Part shown: positions 16,525 to 24,524 of the stretch, piece by piece
Layout of the letters: each line of letters starts with the position of its first letter
Numbering within the stretch: the first letter of the stretch is position 1
Source: CAZEJK01 sp964512045
GTDB taxonomy: Bacteria > Acidobacteriota > Thermoanaerobaculia > Thermoanaerobaculales > Sulfomarinibacteraceae
Assembly (NCBI GenBank): GCA_964512045.1
Contig: CAZEJK010000025.1
Location: 1 to 38,434, forward strand
DNA length: 38,434 bases
Direction of reading: 5' to 3'
The notes under the pieces: generated by a model
Told to the model about the DNA's origin: nothing
Seen by the model: the letters and a program-made list of their open reading frames with translations, nothing else
Database searches by the model: none
Position numbers and translations under genes: made by a program

Positions 16525-16776
16525 ATGAGTGACACCACCACGATCCGTGTGGCGCGACAGACGCGGGACCGACTTCGAAGGCTGGCCGACGCAGACGGAA
16601 CCGGCATGGGAGAGGTGCTCGACAAGGCCCTCGAGGCGTACCGCAGGCAGCTGTTCCTCGAGCAGCTGAATGCAGCCTACGCCGACCTCCGATCAGACCC
16701 GGAAGCTCGGGATGAGCTTCGGCAGGAGCTTGCCGAGTGGGATGTGACCCTTGGCGATGGGCTCGAGGAGATCTGA
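16525..16776 (+). CDS. RHH-like antitoxin
   Basis: An 83-residue protein. SDTTTIRVARQTRDRLRRLA is the N-terminal strand and first helix of a ribbon-helix-helix repressor, and the acidic C-terminus (ELAEWDVTLGDGLEEI) is the toxin-binding part. The start at 16525 has no ribosome site; TATGGT (16513-16518) ends six bases before the ATG, again suggesting a leaderless mRNA. The toxin gene starts five bases after the stop. Confidence 0.82.
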   Translation: MSDTTTIRVARQTRDRLRRLADADGTGMGEVLDKALEAYRRQLFLEQLNAAYADLRSDPEARDELRQELAEWDVTLGDGLEEI

Positions 16777-16781
16777 CGGCT

Positions 16782-17123
16782 GTGGTGGCGCCGTCCCGAG
16801 GCGACGTGTGGCTTGCGGATCTCAGCCCGATCCGAGGTCACGAGCAGGCTGGCCGGCGACCGGTCCTGGTGGTTTCGGTGGATGCCTTCAACCACGGTCC
16901 TGCTGAGCTGGCCCTGGTGCTGCCGATGACGTCGAAGATCCGTCCCTTCCCGTCGTGGGTCGTTGTGCAGCCGCCAGAAGGCGGCGTGGATCGGCCCAGC
17001 GCCATCCTCTGCGAGGCGATTCGCTCGGTAGCACGGGAGCGGCTGGTGACGAGGTGGGGTCAGGTCTCGGCGACAACGATGGCCCGTGCGGAGGACTCTC
17101 TTCGCATTCTCCTCGATCTTTGA
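16782..17123 (+). CDS. MazF/PemK-family mRNA interferase toxin
   Basis: A 113-residue protein with the MazF layout: PSRGDVWLADLSPIRGHEQA, GRRPVLVVSVDAFN, VLPMTSK, and CEAIRSVARERLV corresponding to the DQxRTVDxxRL motif. The start is a GTG at 16782 (a second GTG follows at 16785), placed five bases after the antitoxin stop. It faces the 3' end of the second kinase gene. Confidence 0.87.
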   Translation: MVAPSRGDVWLADLSPIRGHEQAGRRPVLVVSVDAFNHGPAELALVLPMTSKIRPFPSWVVVQPPEGGVDRPSAILCEAIRSVARERLVTRWGQVSATTMARAEDSLRILLDL

Positions 17124-17186
17124 GCTCCGACGCGACCGTGGATCGCAACCGCATGGATGCTCGGGAGCTTTCGGCCCCATCGCCGC

Positions 17187-19769
17187 TCAGCTCTCGCCGT
17201 TGCTCCGAGCGCGCTCGATGAGTGTCACGAACTGAGGATCGCGACGTAGGGACTCGAAGTCCGCGTCGGTGGTCAAGGTGTCCGTGTCGGCGTAACCGCC
17301 TTCAACGGCGATCTCGAGGCGGCGGAGGGCGAGGGCGGTGTCGCCCTGGAGTGCCGCCAAGCCTGCAAGGGCGCTCAAGGCCGTGAGGGTTTGCGGGTGA
17401 CTGGGTCCAAGGGTTCGGCGACGGTTCTCGAACACCTGTTGATGTGCCGCCTCGGCCGCGTCGAAGCGATGCTGCGCGGTGTACACGATCGCCAGGTTGT
17501 ACAGCGACGACAGAGTCTCCGCGTGGTCGTCGCCGAGAGCCCTTCGCTTCTCCTGCAAGGTCCAGCGATGGAGCTTCTCGGCCTCGGCGTACCGTTCCTG
17601 CTGCTGGTAGATCACTGCGAGGTTATTGGCAGTGGCGAGGGTGCTTGGATGCGTCGGCCCGAGCTGTTGGCGTTGGATCCCCAGGACGTCGGAGAAGAGG
17701 TTCGCAGCGTCGTCCAGTCGTTGCTGGTAGTAGCACACGACCGCCAGGTTCGTCATCGACTTGAGGGTGTCGGTGTCGGTCGGACCGAGTATCCGTGTTC
17801 GCAGCTCGAGGAGCGCGCTGTGGAGGGCCTCTGCCTCCCCGTAATGACCACGGTTCGTGTGCACCACGGCGAGGCTGTTCATGGTCGACATGGTGTCGCG
17901 GTGCGTGTCGCCGAGCACGCGGCGCTGGTACGCGAGGGTCGTCTCGAGCAAGGTCTCCGCGGGGGCAAGCTGCCCGTTCGCGATCATCACCCACGCTCTG
18001 CTCAACGCCGTTCGCAGGGTGTCGGGATGGTCCTCGCCGATCGTCCGACGTTGGGCTTGCCAGGTCGTCGAGAGCAGCTCCTCGGCGGGGTCGTAGCGCG
18101 CATCTCGGTAGAACAGAGTGCCGAGAAGAGCCTGCGAGCGCAGGGTCTCCGGTGCCTCGGGACCGAGGCTCTGAGCACGGGTTGCTACGGCTCGTTCGGC
18201 GTGGGCGAGTGCGGCTACGTGCAGGCCGAGCCTTTCGTAGGTCTCCGCGAGCGTGTGGTGGAGCTCGGCCGCGAGCACCGGCTCGGCGGAGAAGCGCGCT
18301 TCGATCTGGCTGCCTGCGCGCGAGAGGATCGCCGCATCGAGCACCGAGCGGCCGATGTCGGTCGCGTTGAGCTCGCCAGAGATCGAGCGCAGGGTCTCGA
18401 GTGCGAGCTGCGAGCCTTCCGGCGCGCCAGGTTGCTCGCTCGCTTTCACGACGCCGGCTTCGAGCTCGGACACCAGCACCTGGCCCAGTGCTTCGGCGTC
18501 GACCGAGGCCAGGATGTCGGCGAGGAAGCTAGAGACCCGTTGCGAGGTTTCCGCCTCCTCTCTGGCCATCTGCTCGGCGAGTCGGGCACGAAGCAGACCC
18601 GTTGTCGTGCCAGCGATGCCGGCCACGAGTGCGAAGGTCAGGACAGCTGCGGTGATCAGCCAGAGCCTATTGCGGCGGACCAACTTGCCGAGCCGGTAGC
18701 GGCGCGACGTTCCGTACGCGGCAATCGGTAGTGAGCTCAGGTAGCGTTCAATATCGTCGTCGAGTGCCGCTACTGTGCCGTACCGCTGATCAGGGTCCTT
18801 TGCCAGTGCCGTGCAGACAATCGCCTGGAGCTCCCGGTCGACCAGCCTCGAAGGATTGGAGCGCTCGAGCATCAGTTGCGGCTCGGCAGTGCAGATCGTC
18901 TCGACAGCAGAGGACAGCGAGGTATCGAGAACGTACGGACGTTTTCCGGTCAGGAGCTCATAGAGGATGACGCCTAGCGAGTACACGTCGGTACGGAGAT
19001 CGATGGCATCCAGGTCCGCCCGTGCCTGCTCTGGGCTCATGTACGGCAGGGTGCCGACAACGGCGGGCGTGGCGCGCTCGTCATCGGCACTGTGAAGATC
19101 TGGGTCGGTGACGCGGGCGAGTCCGAAGTCCAGGATCTTCACCACCGGCGCGGCCAGGTGGTGGTCGTCACCTGTCGCTGACGGATCCTCCAGGATCATG
19201 ATGTTCTTCGGCTTGAGGTCGTGATGGATCACGCCGCGCTGGTGGGCGTAGTGGACCGGCTTGCAGATCGCCTGGAAGAGCCGGAGACGGGCTACGGTGC
19301 TCGTGGCGTGACCCGCATCCAGCCAGGCATCGAGGGTCTGGCCTTCCACGAGCTCCATGGCGAAGAAGTCGCGTCCGTCCTCGGTGTGGCCTGACTCATA
19401 GATCGCAGCGATGTTCGGGTGCCGCAGCCGTGCCAGCGTTTCCGCCTCGCGTTGGAACAGGCGAGCGTGCACCTCATCGACCCGGTGTCCGTGGCGCATG
19501 ACCTTGAGAGCGACGGCCCGACGGGGAGCTCGCTGCTCGGCCTGGTACACGAACCCCATGCCGCCCATGCCGAGGAGGTGCTCGATGCGGTAGCTGGAGA
19601 TCGTCTCACCTGCCCGGTCGGGTTCATCATTGGGTAGGTACCCCTCGCTCCTGATGGTCTGGGTGTGCTCACGGCTGAGCTCGGAAAGCGGCGACGTGGA
19701 GCAGCGGGGAGACTCACGAAGCCCGGTCTCGCCGGCTCGTGGATCGGTCTCTGGAAGAACGTGGGGCAC
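17187..19769 (-). CDS. Membrane-anchored Ser/Thr kinase with kinesin-light-chain-type TPRs and an HHD catalytic loop
   Basis: An 860-residue receptor-like kinase. The glycine loop GMGGMGFV is at 67-74, the VALK lysine at 89, DFG at 214-216 and YMSPEQ at 243-248. The catalytic loop reads VIHHDLKPKN, so the Arg of HRD is replaced by His183 while the catalytic Asp184 and Lys186 remain. Such non-RD kinases usually do not need activation-loop phosphorylation. A single membrane helix lies at about 368-392. The C-terminal half has about six 42-residue TPRs with LGPxHPxTLxxxxNLA spacing. The start is GTG 19769, supported by AGGAG seven bases upstream. No sigma factor is adjacent. Confidence 0.92.
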   Translation of the reverse strand: MPHVLPETDPRAGETGLRESPRCSTSPLSELSREHTQTIRSEGYLPNDEPDRAGETISSYRIEHLLGMGGMGFVYQAEQRAPRRAVALKVMRHGHRVDEVHARLFQREAETLARLRHPNIAAIYESGHTEDGRDFFAMELVEGQTLDAWLDAGHATSTVARLRLFQAICKPVHYAHQRGVIHHDLKPKNIMILEDPSATGDDHHLAAPVVKILDFGLARVTDPDLHSADDERATPAVVGTLPYMSPEQARADLDAIDLRTDVYSLGVILYELLTGKRPYVLDTSLSSAVETICTAEPQLMLERSNPSRLVDRELQAIVCTALAKDPDQRYGTVAALDDDIERYLSSLPIAAYGTSRRYRLGKLVRRNRLWLITAAVLTFALVAGIAGTTTGLLRARLAEQMAREEAETSQRVSSFLADILASVDAEALGQVLVSELEAGVVKASEQPGAPEGSQLALETLRSISGELNATDIGRSVLDAAILSRAGSQIEARFSAEPVLAAELHHTLAETYERLGLHVAALAHAERAVATRAQSLGPEAPETLRSQALLGTLFYRDARYDPAEELLSTTWQAQRRTIGEDHPDTLRTALSRAWVMIANGQLAPAETLLETTLAYQRRVLGDTHRDTMSTMNSLAVVHTNRGHYGEAEALHSALLELRTRILGPTDTDTLKSMTNLAVVCYYQQRLDDAANLFSDVLGIQRQQLGPTHPSTLATANNLAVIYQQQERYAEAEKLHRWTLQEKRRALGDDHAETLSSLYNLAIVYTAQHRFDAAEAAHQQVFENRRRTLGPSHPQTLTALSALAGLAALQGDTALALRRLEIAVEGGYADTDTLTTDADFESLRRDPQFVTLIERARSNGES

Positions 19770-19965
19770 TGTGGACTCCTACAGGGGCTGCACAACCGGC
19801 TTCTGAGACCGCGCGGCGAGCCCACGCGACCAGCACTGTGATTCTGCGAATGCGGCGCAGTAGCAAGAACTCGCGCTTCGTGCAAACTATTTCGGAGTTG
19901 CGAAGCGATGTCCGGCAGAGACGTCGCAGGTTGAGTCTCCGCGCATGGACGCTGACTGGCCCGTG

Positions 19966-21159
19966 CTAGCGCGCTGCGCTCACGTTGGCGATCGGAGCAG
20001 TCTTCGCGTACTCCGCGATGTCGGCCACGGCGGCGATCGCCCGGTCCACGTGCTCGTCGGTGTTGAACGCACCGACCGAGAAGCGGACCGTGCCATGCTG
20101 CTCGGCGGTGCCGATCCCCTCGTGGACCAGCGGGGCGCACTGCAGGCCGGTGCGGGTGATGACCTCGTGCTCGACGTCGAGCATGGCGCCCACCTGCTCC
20201 GCCGGTAGCCCGTCGATGTTGAATGAGAACACCGGCAGGTGGTCGTGGGACATGTCGGCGCAGTAGAGGATCACGTTGTCGATCGCCGCCAAGCCGTCGC
20301 GCAGCCTTCGTGCGAGCTCCATCTCGTGAGCGTAGATCGCTTCAACGCCGCCGCGCTCGGCGATCCAGCGCTGACCTGCGAGGAGTCCGGCGACGCCCAT
20401 CAGGTTGACGGTGCCGAACTCCATCCGCCACGGGTACTCGCTCACCTGCTGCTTGAGCGCGCTCTTGACCCCCGTTCCTCCAGCGCGACACGGCCAGATG
20501 TCGACGTGCTCGGCGATGTACATACCGCCGGTTCCGGACGGTCCGTAGAGCGACTTGTGGCCGGTGAAGCAGACGATATCGATGTTCATCGCGTCGACGT
20601 CGATCGGCAGCATGCCGGCGGTCTGGGCCACGTCGGCCACGAACAGGACACCCCTCTGGCGGCAGATCGCACCCACCTCGGCGACCGGCTGGACGGTACC
20701 GATCACGTTCGAGCCGTGGTTCATGACCACCAGCTTGGTGTTGGGGCGGATCCGAGCTGCGATGTCGTCCGGATCGACGTAGCCGTCGGCGCCGAACCGA
20801 ACAAAGTCGACGTTCACGTCGCGCTCCTGGTGGTAGTAGAGGGGCCGCAGGACCGAGTTGTGCTCAACCCAGGTCGAGATGGCGTGGTCGCCAGGCTCGA
20901 GCACGCTGGAGATCACCAGGTTCAGGGCGTCGGTGACGTTGTAGCTGAACACCAGGCGGTTGCGGTCGGTGCCGCCGAAGAAGTCGCACAGGCTCTGGCG
21001 CGCCTCCAGCAACGTCTCCTCGGCCTCCATCGCCAGGTCGAATCCGGTGCGGCCGGGGTTGACGCCCTTCGTCGCGTAGAAGTCCGCCATGAACTGGATC
21101 ACTTCCGGGGGTTTCGGGAAGCTGGTGGCCGCGTTGTCGAGGTAGACGTAGTCACTCAT
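19966..21159 (-). CDS. Class V aminotransferase, cysteine desulfurase-type (EF2568-like)
   Basis: A 397-residue PLP enzyme. It opens YVYLDNAATSFPKPPEV, has the PLP-stacking His100 (WVEHNS), Asp176 (FVADVAQTAG) and the Schiff-base Lys202 in GHKSLYGPSG. The catalytic cysteine is Cys341 in TRTGLQCAPLVHE. These are the marks of group II cysteine desulfurases, and the last motif matches the subgroup typified by Enterococcus EF2568, so the product is likely persulfide from cysteine or selenocysteine. No SufBCD, IscU or tRNA thiolation gene is adjacent. Instead it lies 20 bases behind a GntR regulator, so its substrate may be a specific catabolic compound. ATG 21159 has a strong GGAGGAG site. Confidence 0.9.
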   Translation of the reverse strand: MSDYVYLDNAATSFPKPPEVIQFMADFYATKGVNPGRTGFDLAMEAEETLLEARQSLCDFFGGTDRNRLVFSYNVTDALNLVISSVLEPGDHAISTWVEHNSVLRPLYYHQERDVNVDFVRFGADGYVDPDDIAARIRPNTKLVVMNHGSNVIGTVQPVAEVGAICRQRGVLFVADVAQTAGMLPIDVDAMNIDIVCFTGHKSLYGPSGTGGMYIAEHVDIWPCRAGGTGVKSALKQQVSEYPWRMEFGTVNLMGVAGLLAGQRWIAERGGVEAIYAHEMELARRLRDGLAAIDNVILYCADMSHDHLPVFSFNIDGLPAEQVGAMLDVEHEVITRTGLQCAPLVHEGIGTAEQHGTVRFSVGAFNTDEHVDRAIAAVADIAEYAKTAPIANVSAAR

Positions 21160-21179
21160 GGGATCTCCTCCTTCGTGGT

Positions 21180-21872
21180 CTAGCGGATCGGAAGATCGAC
21201 CCGGCCCTGGAGCACAGCTCGCAGCACGCGCTCGCGGGAAGCCGCGAGCTGGTCGCGCATGCAGGCGACCGCCTCATGTCGGTTGCGGGCCACCAGCAGC
21301 TCGACGAGCTCCTCGTGCTCGGAGCGCATCTCACCGCCGTAGTCGCCCAGGTCCAGGCCGAGAAAGAAGAACCGCTGCATCGCCGAGACCAGATCGTGCA
21401 GGGTGTGGACCAGCCGATCGTTGTTGGCCAACATCGCCAGCTGCAGGTGAAACTCGAGGTTGCGCTCGAGAAAGTCGGCGTACGAGTCCCAGTCGTGGTA
21501 GGTGTACTCGGTGCGCGCGAGCTCGGACAGCTGGCCGATGCCCTCCTCGGAGGCGCGCTCCACCGCACGCTCCACCGAGAACGCCTCCAACGATGAGCGC
21601 AGGTCGAAGCAGTCGTCGATCTCCTTGAGCGAGATCTGACTGACGAAGTACCCCTTGTACGGGATCGCGTTGAGCAGCCCCTCCTGCTGTAGCCGTCGGC
21701 AGGCCTCTCGCACCGGCACGCGGCTGGTGTTGAACCTTCCGGCCAGCTGCTGCTCGGTGAGCGACGCTCCCGGCTGCAGCCTGAGCGTGATGATCTCGCG
21801 TTTCAGCGCGCGGTAGACGGCGTCTGCTGCAGTGGTGCGGACCGTGACGGGGGGAGCAGGTACCGTAACCAT
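21180..21872 (-). CDS. GntR-family regulator of the FadR/FCD subfamily
   Basis: A 230-residue protein with an N-terminal winged helix (ALKREIITLRLQPGASLTEQ, then TSRVPVREACRRLQQEGLL). An all-helical FCD ligand domain (about 85-215) carries the metal-site pattern Asp...His...His (with EFHLQLAML and the SEHEELVELL motif). The first ATG at 21872 is preferred; a TTG at 21890 would lie inside the promoter. It is the first gene of an operon with the cysteine desulfurase and should sense a small carboxylate or amino acid related to that enzyme's substrate (inference). Confidence 0.9.
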   Translation of the reverse strand: MVTVPAPPVTVRTTAADAVYRALKREIITLRLQPGASLTEQQLAGRFNTSRVPVREACRRLQQEGLLNAIPYKGYFVSQISLKEIDDCFDLRSSLEAFSVERAVERASEEGIGQLSELARTEYTYHDWDSYADFLERNLEFHLQLAMLANNDRLVHTLHDLVSAMQRFFFLGLDLGDYGGEMRSEHEELVELLVARNRHEAVACMRDQLAASRERVLRAVLQGRVDLPIR

Positions 21873-21879
21873 GGACGCG

Positions 21880-21907
21880 ATTGTATACAATTCGTATACC
21901 GGGTCAA
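21880..21907 (-). promoter_or_regulatory. Leaderless-type promoter with GntR operator for the gntR-desulfurase operon
   Basis: On the minus strand TTGACC (21907-21902), a 16-base spacer and TACAAT (21885-21880) form a strong promoter whose -10 ends seven bases before the ATG. The start of transcription should thus coincide with the start codon, and no ribosome site exists. Two GTATAC cores (21883-21888 and 21894-21899), one inside the palindrome TTGTATACAA, lie one helical turn apart within the spacer and -10, a likely autoregulatory operator. Confidence 0.7.
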
Positions 21908-22076
21908 GCTTCTGAGGGGCTGCTCAAGTGTGCACGTGACACCAGTGCAGCGTCATGCGGAAGGGCTGCAGACCGGAGCGCGAGGCTGCTAGCCTGAGTC
22001 CCGGAGACGGTCCGGTTCGTCGGGGCTCGTCGCGTCCGACCGTGCTTCGAGCTGCGAGCGTCTGAGGGGGTTCAAG

Positions 22077-22214
22077 ATGCAGTTAGAACAGGTTTCCATC
22101 ACCGAGATTCCAGGGTTTCGTATCGGCCACGCCGAAGACCTCAGGGCGTTGACCGGCTGCACGGTGATCGTGTCAGCGGAGGGGTCCGTGCCGCCATCTC
22201 GATGGGAGGGCTGA
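22077..22214 (+). pseudogene. N-terminal stub of an S58/DmpA-type (P1) peptidase
   Basis: A 45-codon frame from ATG 22077, with GAGGGGG upstream, reads SITEIPGFRIGHAEDLRALT then GCTVIVSAEG. This is the start of L-aminopeptidase/D-esterase (DmpA, P1 family) proteins. It then leaves the family (VPPSRWEG) and stops. The autocleavage and nucleophile regions are absent. It is divergent from the gntR operon, so the intact gene may once have been a regulated partner. Confidence 0.6.
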
Positions 22215-22289
22215 TGGCGCACGCGGACCTGCGTCGATCGCGAGTGTGACAACCCGGTGGCACTGACCCTGCAGCCCTCGGACAGGCGC

Positions 22290-22676
22290 TCAAACGAGCG
22301 GAAGGTCGGTCTTGGTGAAGTCGTCACCCACGCACAGCAACGGCTGGTCAGCGGCTCTCGCCAATGCATAGCTCATGCAATCACCCAGGTTCAGCCGCGC
22401 CGGGTGGCGGCCTTTCCCGAACCGCAACCACGCCTCCACGGCGGCCGCATAGTGAGCCTCTCCGAAAGGGATCACCTCGATCCCTGACTCGTCGAGGAAG
22501 CGAGCCAGCAGCGTCCTGGCATCCACTCCAAGGCGAGCCGAGAGCACGATCGCCGTTTCGGTCAGCACTGGCGCACCGATGCCGGGGTGCGTCGCTCCTG
22601 CAAGGCGAGCGAGCACGTCCTGATACCCAGGTTCCTGGAGCACGATGGCCACGATGGCGGAGCTGTCGACGATCAC
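22290..22676 (-). CDS. PIN-domain ribonuclease toxin (VapC)
   Basis: A 128-residue PIN protein of the VapC30-like type. MIVDSSAIVAIVLQEPG gives Asp4, ETAIVLSARLG gives Glu40, and LNLGDCMSYALARA plus VGDDFTKTDL give the C-terminal acidic pair. The ATG at 22676 overlaps the antitoxin stop (ATGA). Confidence 0.92.
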   Translation of the reverse strand: MIVDSSAIVAIVLQEPGYQDVLARLAGATHPGIGAPVLTETAIVLSARLGVDARTLLARFLDESGIEVIPFGEAHYAAAVEAWLRFGKGRHPARLNLGDCMSYALARAADQPLLCVGDDFTKTDLPLV

Positions 22677-22945
22677 ACGCCCTCCGGCCCGTACCCCAGC
22701 AGCTCATCCTCCTCGTCGCGGGTCAGGCTCCGCCCCAGCTGCTTTGGTGGGATGGCAGGCCACACCTCGGACTCGAGAAAGCGCCGCAGCCGACCCGCGC
22801 GATCCGCGTCCGCGACTCTGAAGGAAAGCCGAGCCTTGCGCTCCTCCAGAGCGCGCCGAACGGCCTCGGTCTTGGTCTCTCCCGCCATTCTCGCGATCTC
22901 TTCGACCAGCAGCTCCACCTCGGGGTTCTTGATGTTGAGTGCCAT
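22673..22945 (-). CDS. VapB-type antitoxin
   Basis: A 90-residue protein beginning MALNIKNPEVELLVEEIARM, the N-terminus of PSK/Rv0623-like VapB antitoxins, with TKTEAVRRALEERK as the second RHH helix and an extended C-terminal tail for the PIN toxin. The start is ATG 22945, after weak GAGGACAGGA. A -10 TATGAT lies at 22970-22965. The inserted element begins at 22989, so the native -35 region lies just at or beyond the insertion point and expression may have changed. Confidence 0.88.
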   Translation of the reverse strand: MALNIKNPEVELLVEEIARMAGETKTEAVRRALEERKARLSFRVADADRAGRLRRFLESEVWPAIPPKQLGRSLTRDEEDELLGYGPEGV

Positions 22946-22988
22946 GTGTCCTGTCCTCGACATCATCATAGCTTGAAATATTACAGAA

Positions 22989-23247
22989 GGGGGGTAGACG
23001 GTTAGCTCCACCTGCCACAAGATGTAGTGGTGGAGCCCCCGCACGACGACACCGCGCTGACCGGGCTTGTGGCCGGCCACGACTACCCGCGCACCTACCG
23101 CGAGCTCGGCCAGTCGCGGGCTCGTCTTCCGTCGACTCCTCGAGCAGGCCCTGGTCACCGGCCCAGTGACCGAAGCCCAGGTGACCCACGGCTACGACTG
23201 GTGACCACCACATGTAGGGGGTGGTGGAGCTAACCGACCACCCCCTT
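22989..23247. mobile_element. Internally deleted IS1595-like insertion element with 8-bp target duplication
   Basis: The element is bounded by inverted repeats: GGTTAGCTCCACC at 23000-23012 and its exact complement at 23223-23235. The match continues outward through a G5-6 block, giving about 24 bp with few mismatches. It is flanked by the direct repeat TTACAGAA at 22981-22988 and 23248-23255. Inside, the plus strand reads LVAGHDYPRTYRELG (about 23060-23115), like the start of IS1595-family transposases, then in another frame FRRLLEQALVTGPVTEAQ and VTHGYDW with a stop at 23202-23204, like a transposase end. The middle, including the DDE core, is gone. It could move only if supplied with transposase in trans. 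Confidence 0.7.
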
Positions 23248-23257
23248 TTACAGAATT

Positions 23258-23488
23258 CTACCTTCGCGAGATGCCTTGAATATGAGTCACCGATACGGCC
23301 TCGGCGACGGCGCGCTGCTTGGCCATGAACCGTTCCAGAAGGTCCTCACGCTGGAGCTGCTCCAGAGACAGCACGTGAGACCAGGTCGTCCGCGGGATGC
23401 GTGCGATGGTTCGGTCGCCCACCCAGCCATCGGTCCTGGCTGCGAGCGCCTCCAGCACTCTTCGATGGCCGAAACTCGCAGAGCAGGC
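23258..23488 (-). CDS. Small unidentified ORF upstream of vapBC
   Basis: After an in-frame TGA (23491-23489) the minus strand is open for 76 codons: ...SFGHRRVLEALAARTDGWVG, then RTTWSHVLSLEQLQREDLLE and a basic end (HIQGISRR). Codon use looks real but there is no ATG; GTG 23458 is the only clear start and lacks a ribosome site. Without the inserted element its stop would lie about 50 bases before vapB in the same direction. It may be a 5'-truncated gene. The family is not recognised. Confidence 0.35.
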   Translation of the reverse strand, partial: ACSASFGHRRVLEALAARTDGWVGDRTIARIPRTTWSHVLSLEQLQREDLLERFMAKQRAVAEAVSVTHIQGISRR

Positions 23489-23595
23489 TCAGGGCGGGCG
23501 GGCTGTACTAAAAACTCAGAAATAGACACTTAAAACTCAACTCAGAGCTCGTGACTCATGTACTCGATGATACGGAGCGCTGAGTTGTCAACGCT

Positions 23596-24390
23596 CTACC
23601 CGTACACCGCGACGAGCTGGTGGCTGCGGGTCGCAGCACGGCCGTCGGGTGCGAACAACGTGGCCGTCTGCGTCACGTAGCCGTCAGCGGCCCACTCGGC
23701 GGCGGACTGGAACCGCCACCAGCCGTCCGTCGTTGCGGGCTCTACGACGCCGAGGTACTCCAGCGTCCAGGTGATGCTGCTCGCCGGTGCTGGCTTCGAC
23801 AGCATCGAGATCCCGGGGGTCGGCGGGGCGTCGGAGAGCACGGCGAGCTCGATCTCGCCGCTGACTCGATCCTCTCGCAGCTTCAGCAGCAGCTCCGTGC
23901 TTGGCTTGGAGGCTCCGGTGTACGGCAGACCGCCGCCCACCCAGCCCAGCCGCAGGTGCTCGATGAACTGCGGCGTCAGACCGGGTATGAGCGGAGTCTC
24001 CTGGAGCTCTGGCGCCGCTGGTGTCGGCTCGGCCAGCGGTCCATCGAGCTGCAGCGCCGAGCTGCGAGGCGCGCCGAAGATGCCGAGAACGGTCGCGACG
24101 GGCCCGTCGGCGGTCGAAAGCTGGGCATCCACGAACGATACCGAGCCTCCGCGGCGCAGCACTGCGCTGCGAAGTGTGACCTCGCCAGGCGGCGCCGGTC
24201 CGAGGAATGACATCTGCAGCGTGCGCAGCGGCAGGTGAGATCCCACCTCGGCGCGCATGGCGCGGATCGCGAACGCGGCCAGCAGACCGCCGAACGCGGC
24301 CCGGCCCTGCAGCCAGTCCTCGGTCACTTCGAATGTCCAGGACTCGTCGGTGCGGCGGACGGGCTCGAGCAGCGCAGAAAGGGTCGGCAT
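23596..24390 (-). CDS. Acyl-CoA thioesterase, double-hotdog (4HBT_3/TesB-like)
   Basis: A 264-residue protein with two tandem hotdog folds. The N-terminal one has WLQGRAAFGGLLAAFAIRAM and LRTLQMSFLGPAPPGEV, the TesB-like substrate-binding helix and strand. The C-terminal one contains ITWTLEYLG and YVTQTATLFAPDGR followed by SHQLVAVYG. It should hydrolyse acyl-CoA to free acid and CoA in the cytosol. The start ATG 24390 is preceded by GGAGGAG at the right spacing; a GTG at 24408 lies upstream of that site and is less likely. It stands alone between an AT-rich segment (23508-23580, imperfect repeat CAACTCAGAGC/GCGCTGAGTTG) and a relic. Confidence 0.85.
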   Translation of the reverse strand: MPTLSALLEPVRRTDESWTFEVTEDWLQGRAAFGGLLAAFAIRAMRAEVGSHLPLRTLQMSFLGPAPPGEVTLRSAVLRRGGSVSFVDAQLSTADGPVATVLGIFGAPRSSALQLDGPLAEPTPAAPELQETPLIPGLTPQFIEHLRLGWVGGGLPYTGASKPSTELLLKLREDRVSGEIELAVLSDAPPTPGISMLSKPAPASSITWTLEYLGVVEPATTDGWWRFQSAAEWAADGYVTQTATLFAPDGRAATRSHQLVAVYG

Positions 24391-24524
24391 CAGCTCCTCC
24401 GATGACACAAGGCTTACAGAAACGGTACCACTCCAGCTCGTTGGCGGTAGCCTTCGAGGGCTGGAGTGACACCTTTTCTGGCCAGGCGATCGGGAGCTCT
24501 ACCGGGCGCTGACCAGGGCCAGGA

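Noticed and set aside
19770..19965. Promoter of the second kinase (TTGCAC-N17-TACTGC on the minus strand)
   Set aside because: The -10 is poor and several equally weak alternatives exist in this spacer.
22989..23247. Inverted-repeat segment as an integron attC site or a CRISPR-like repeat
   Set aside because: Transposase end fragments and the 8-bp target duplication explain it better; there is no integrase gene and no repeated array.
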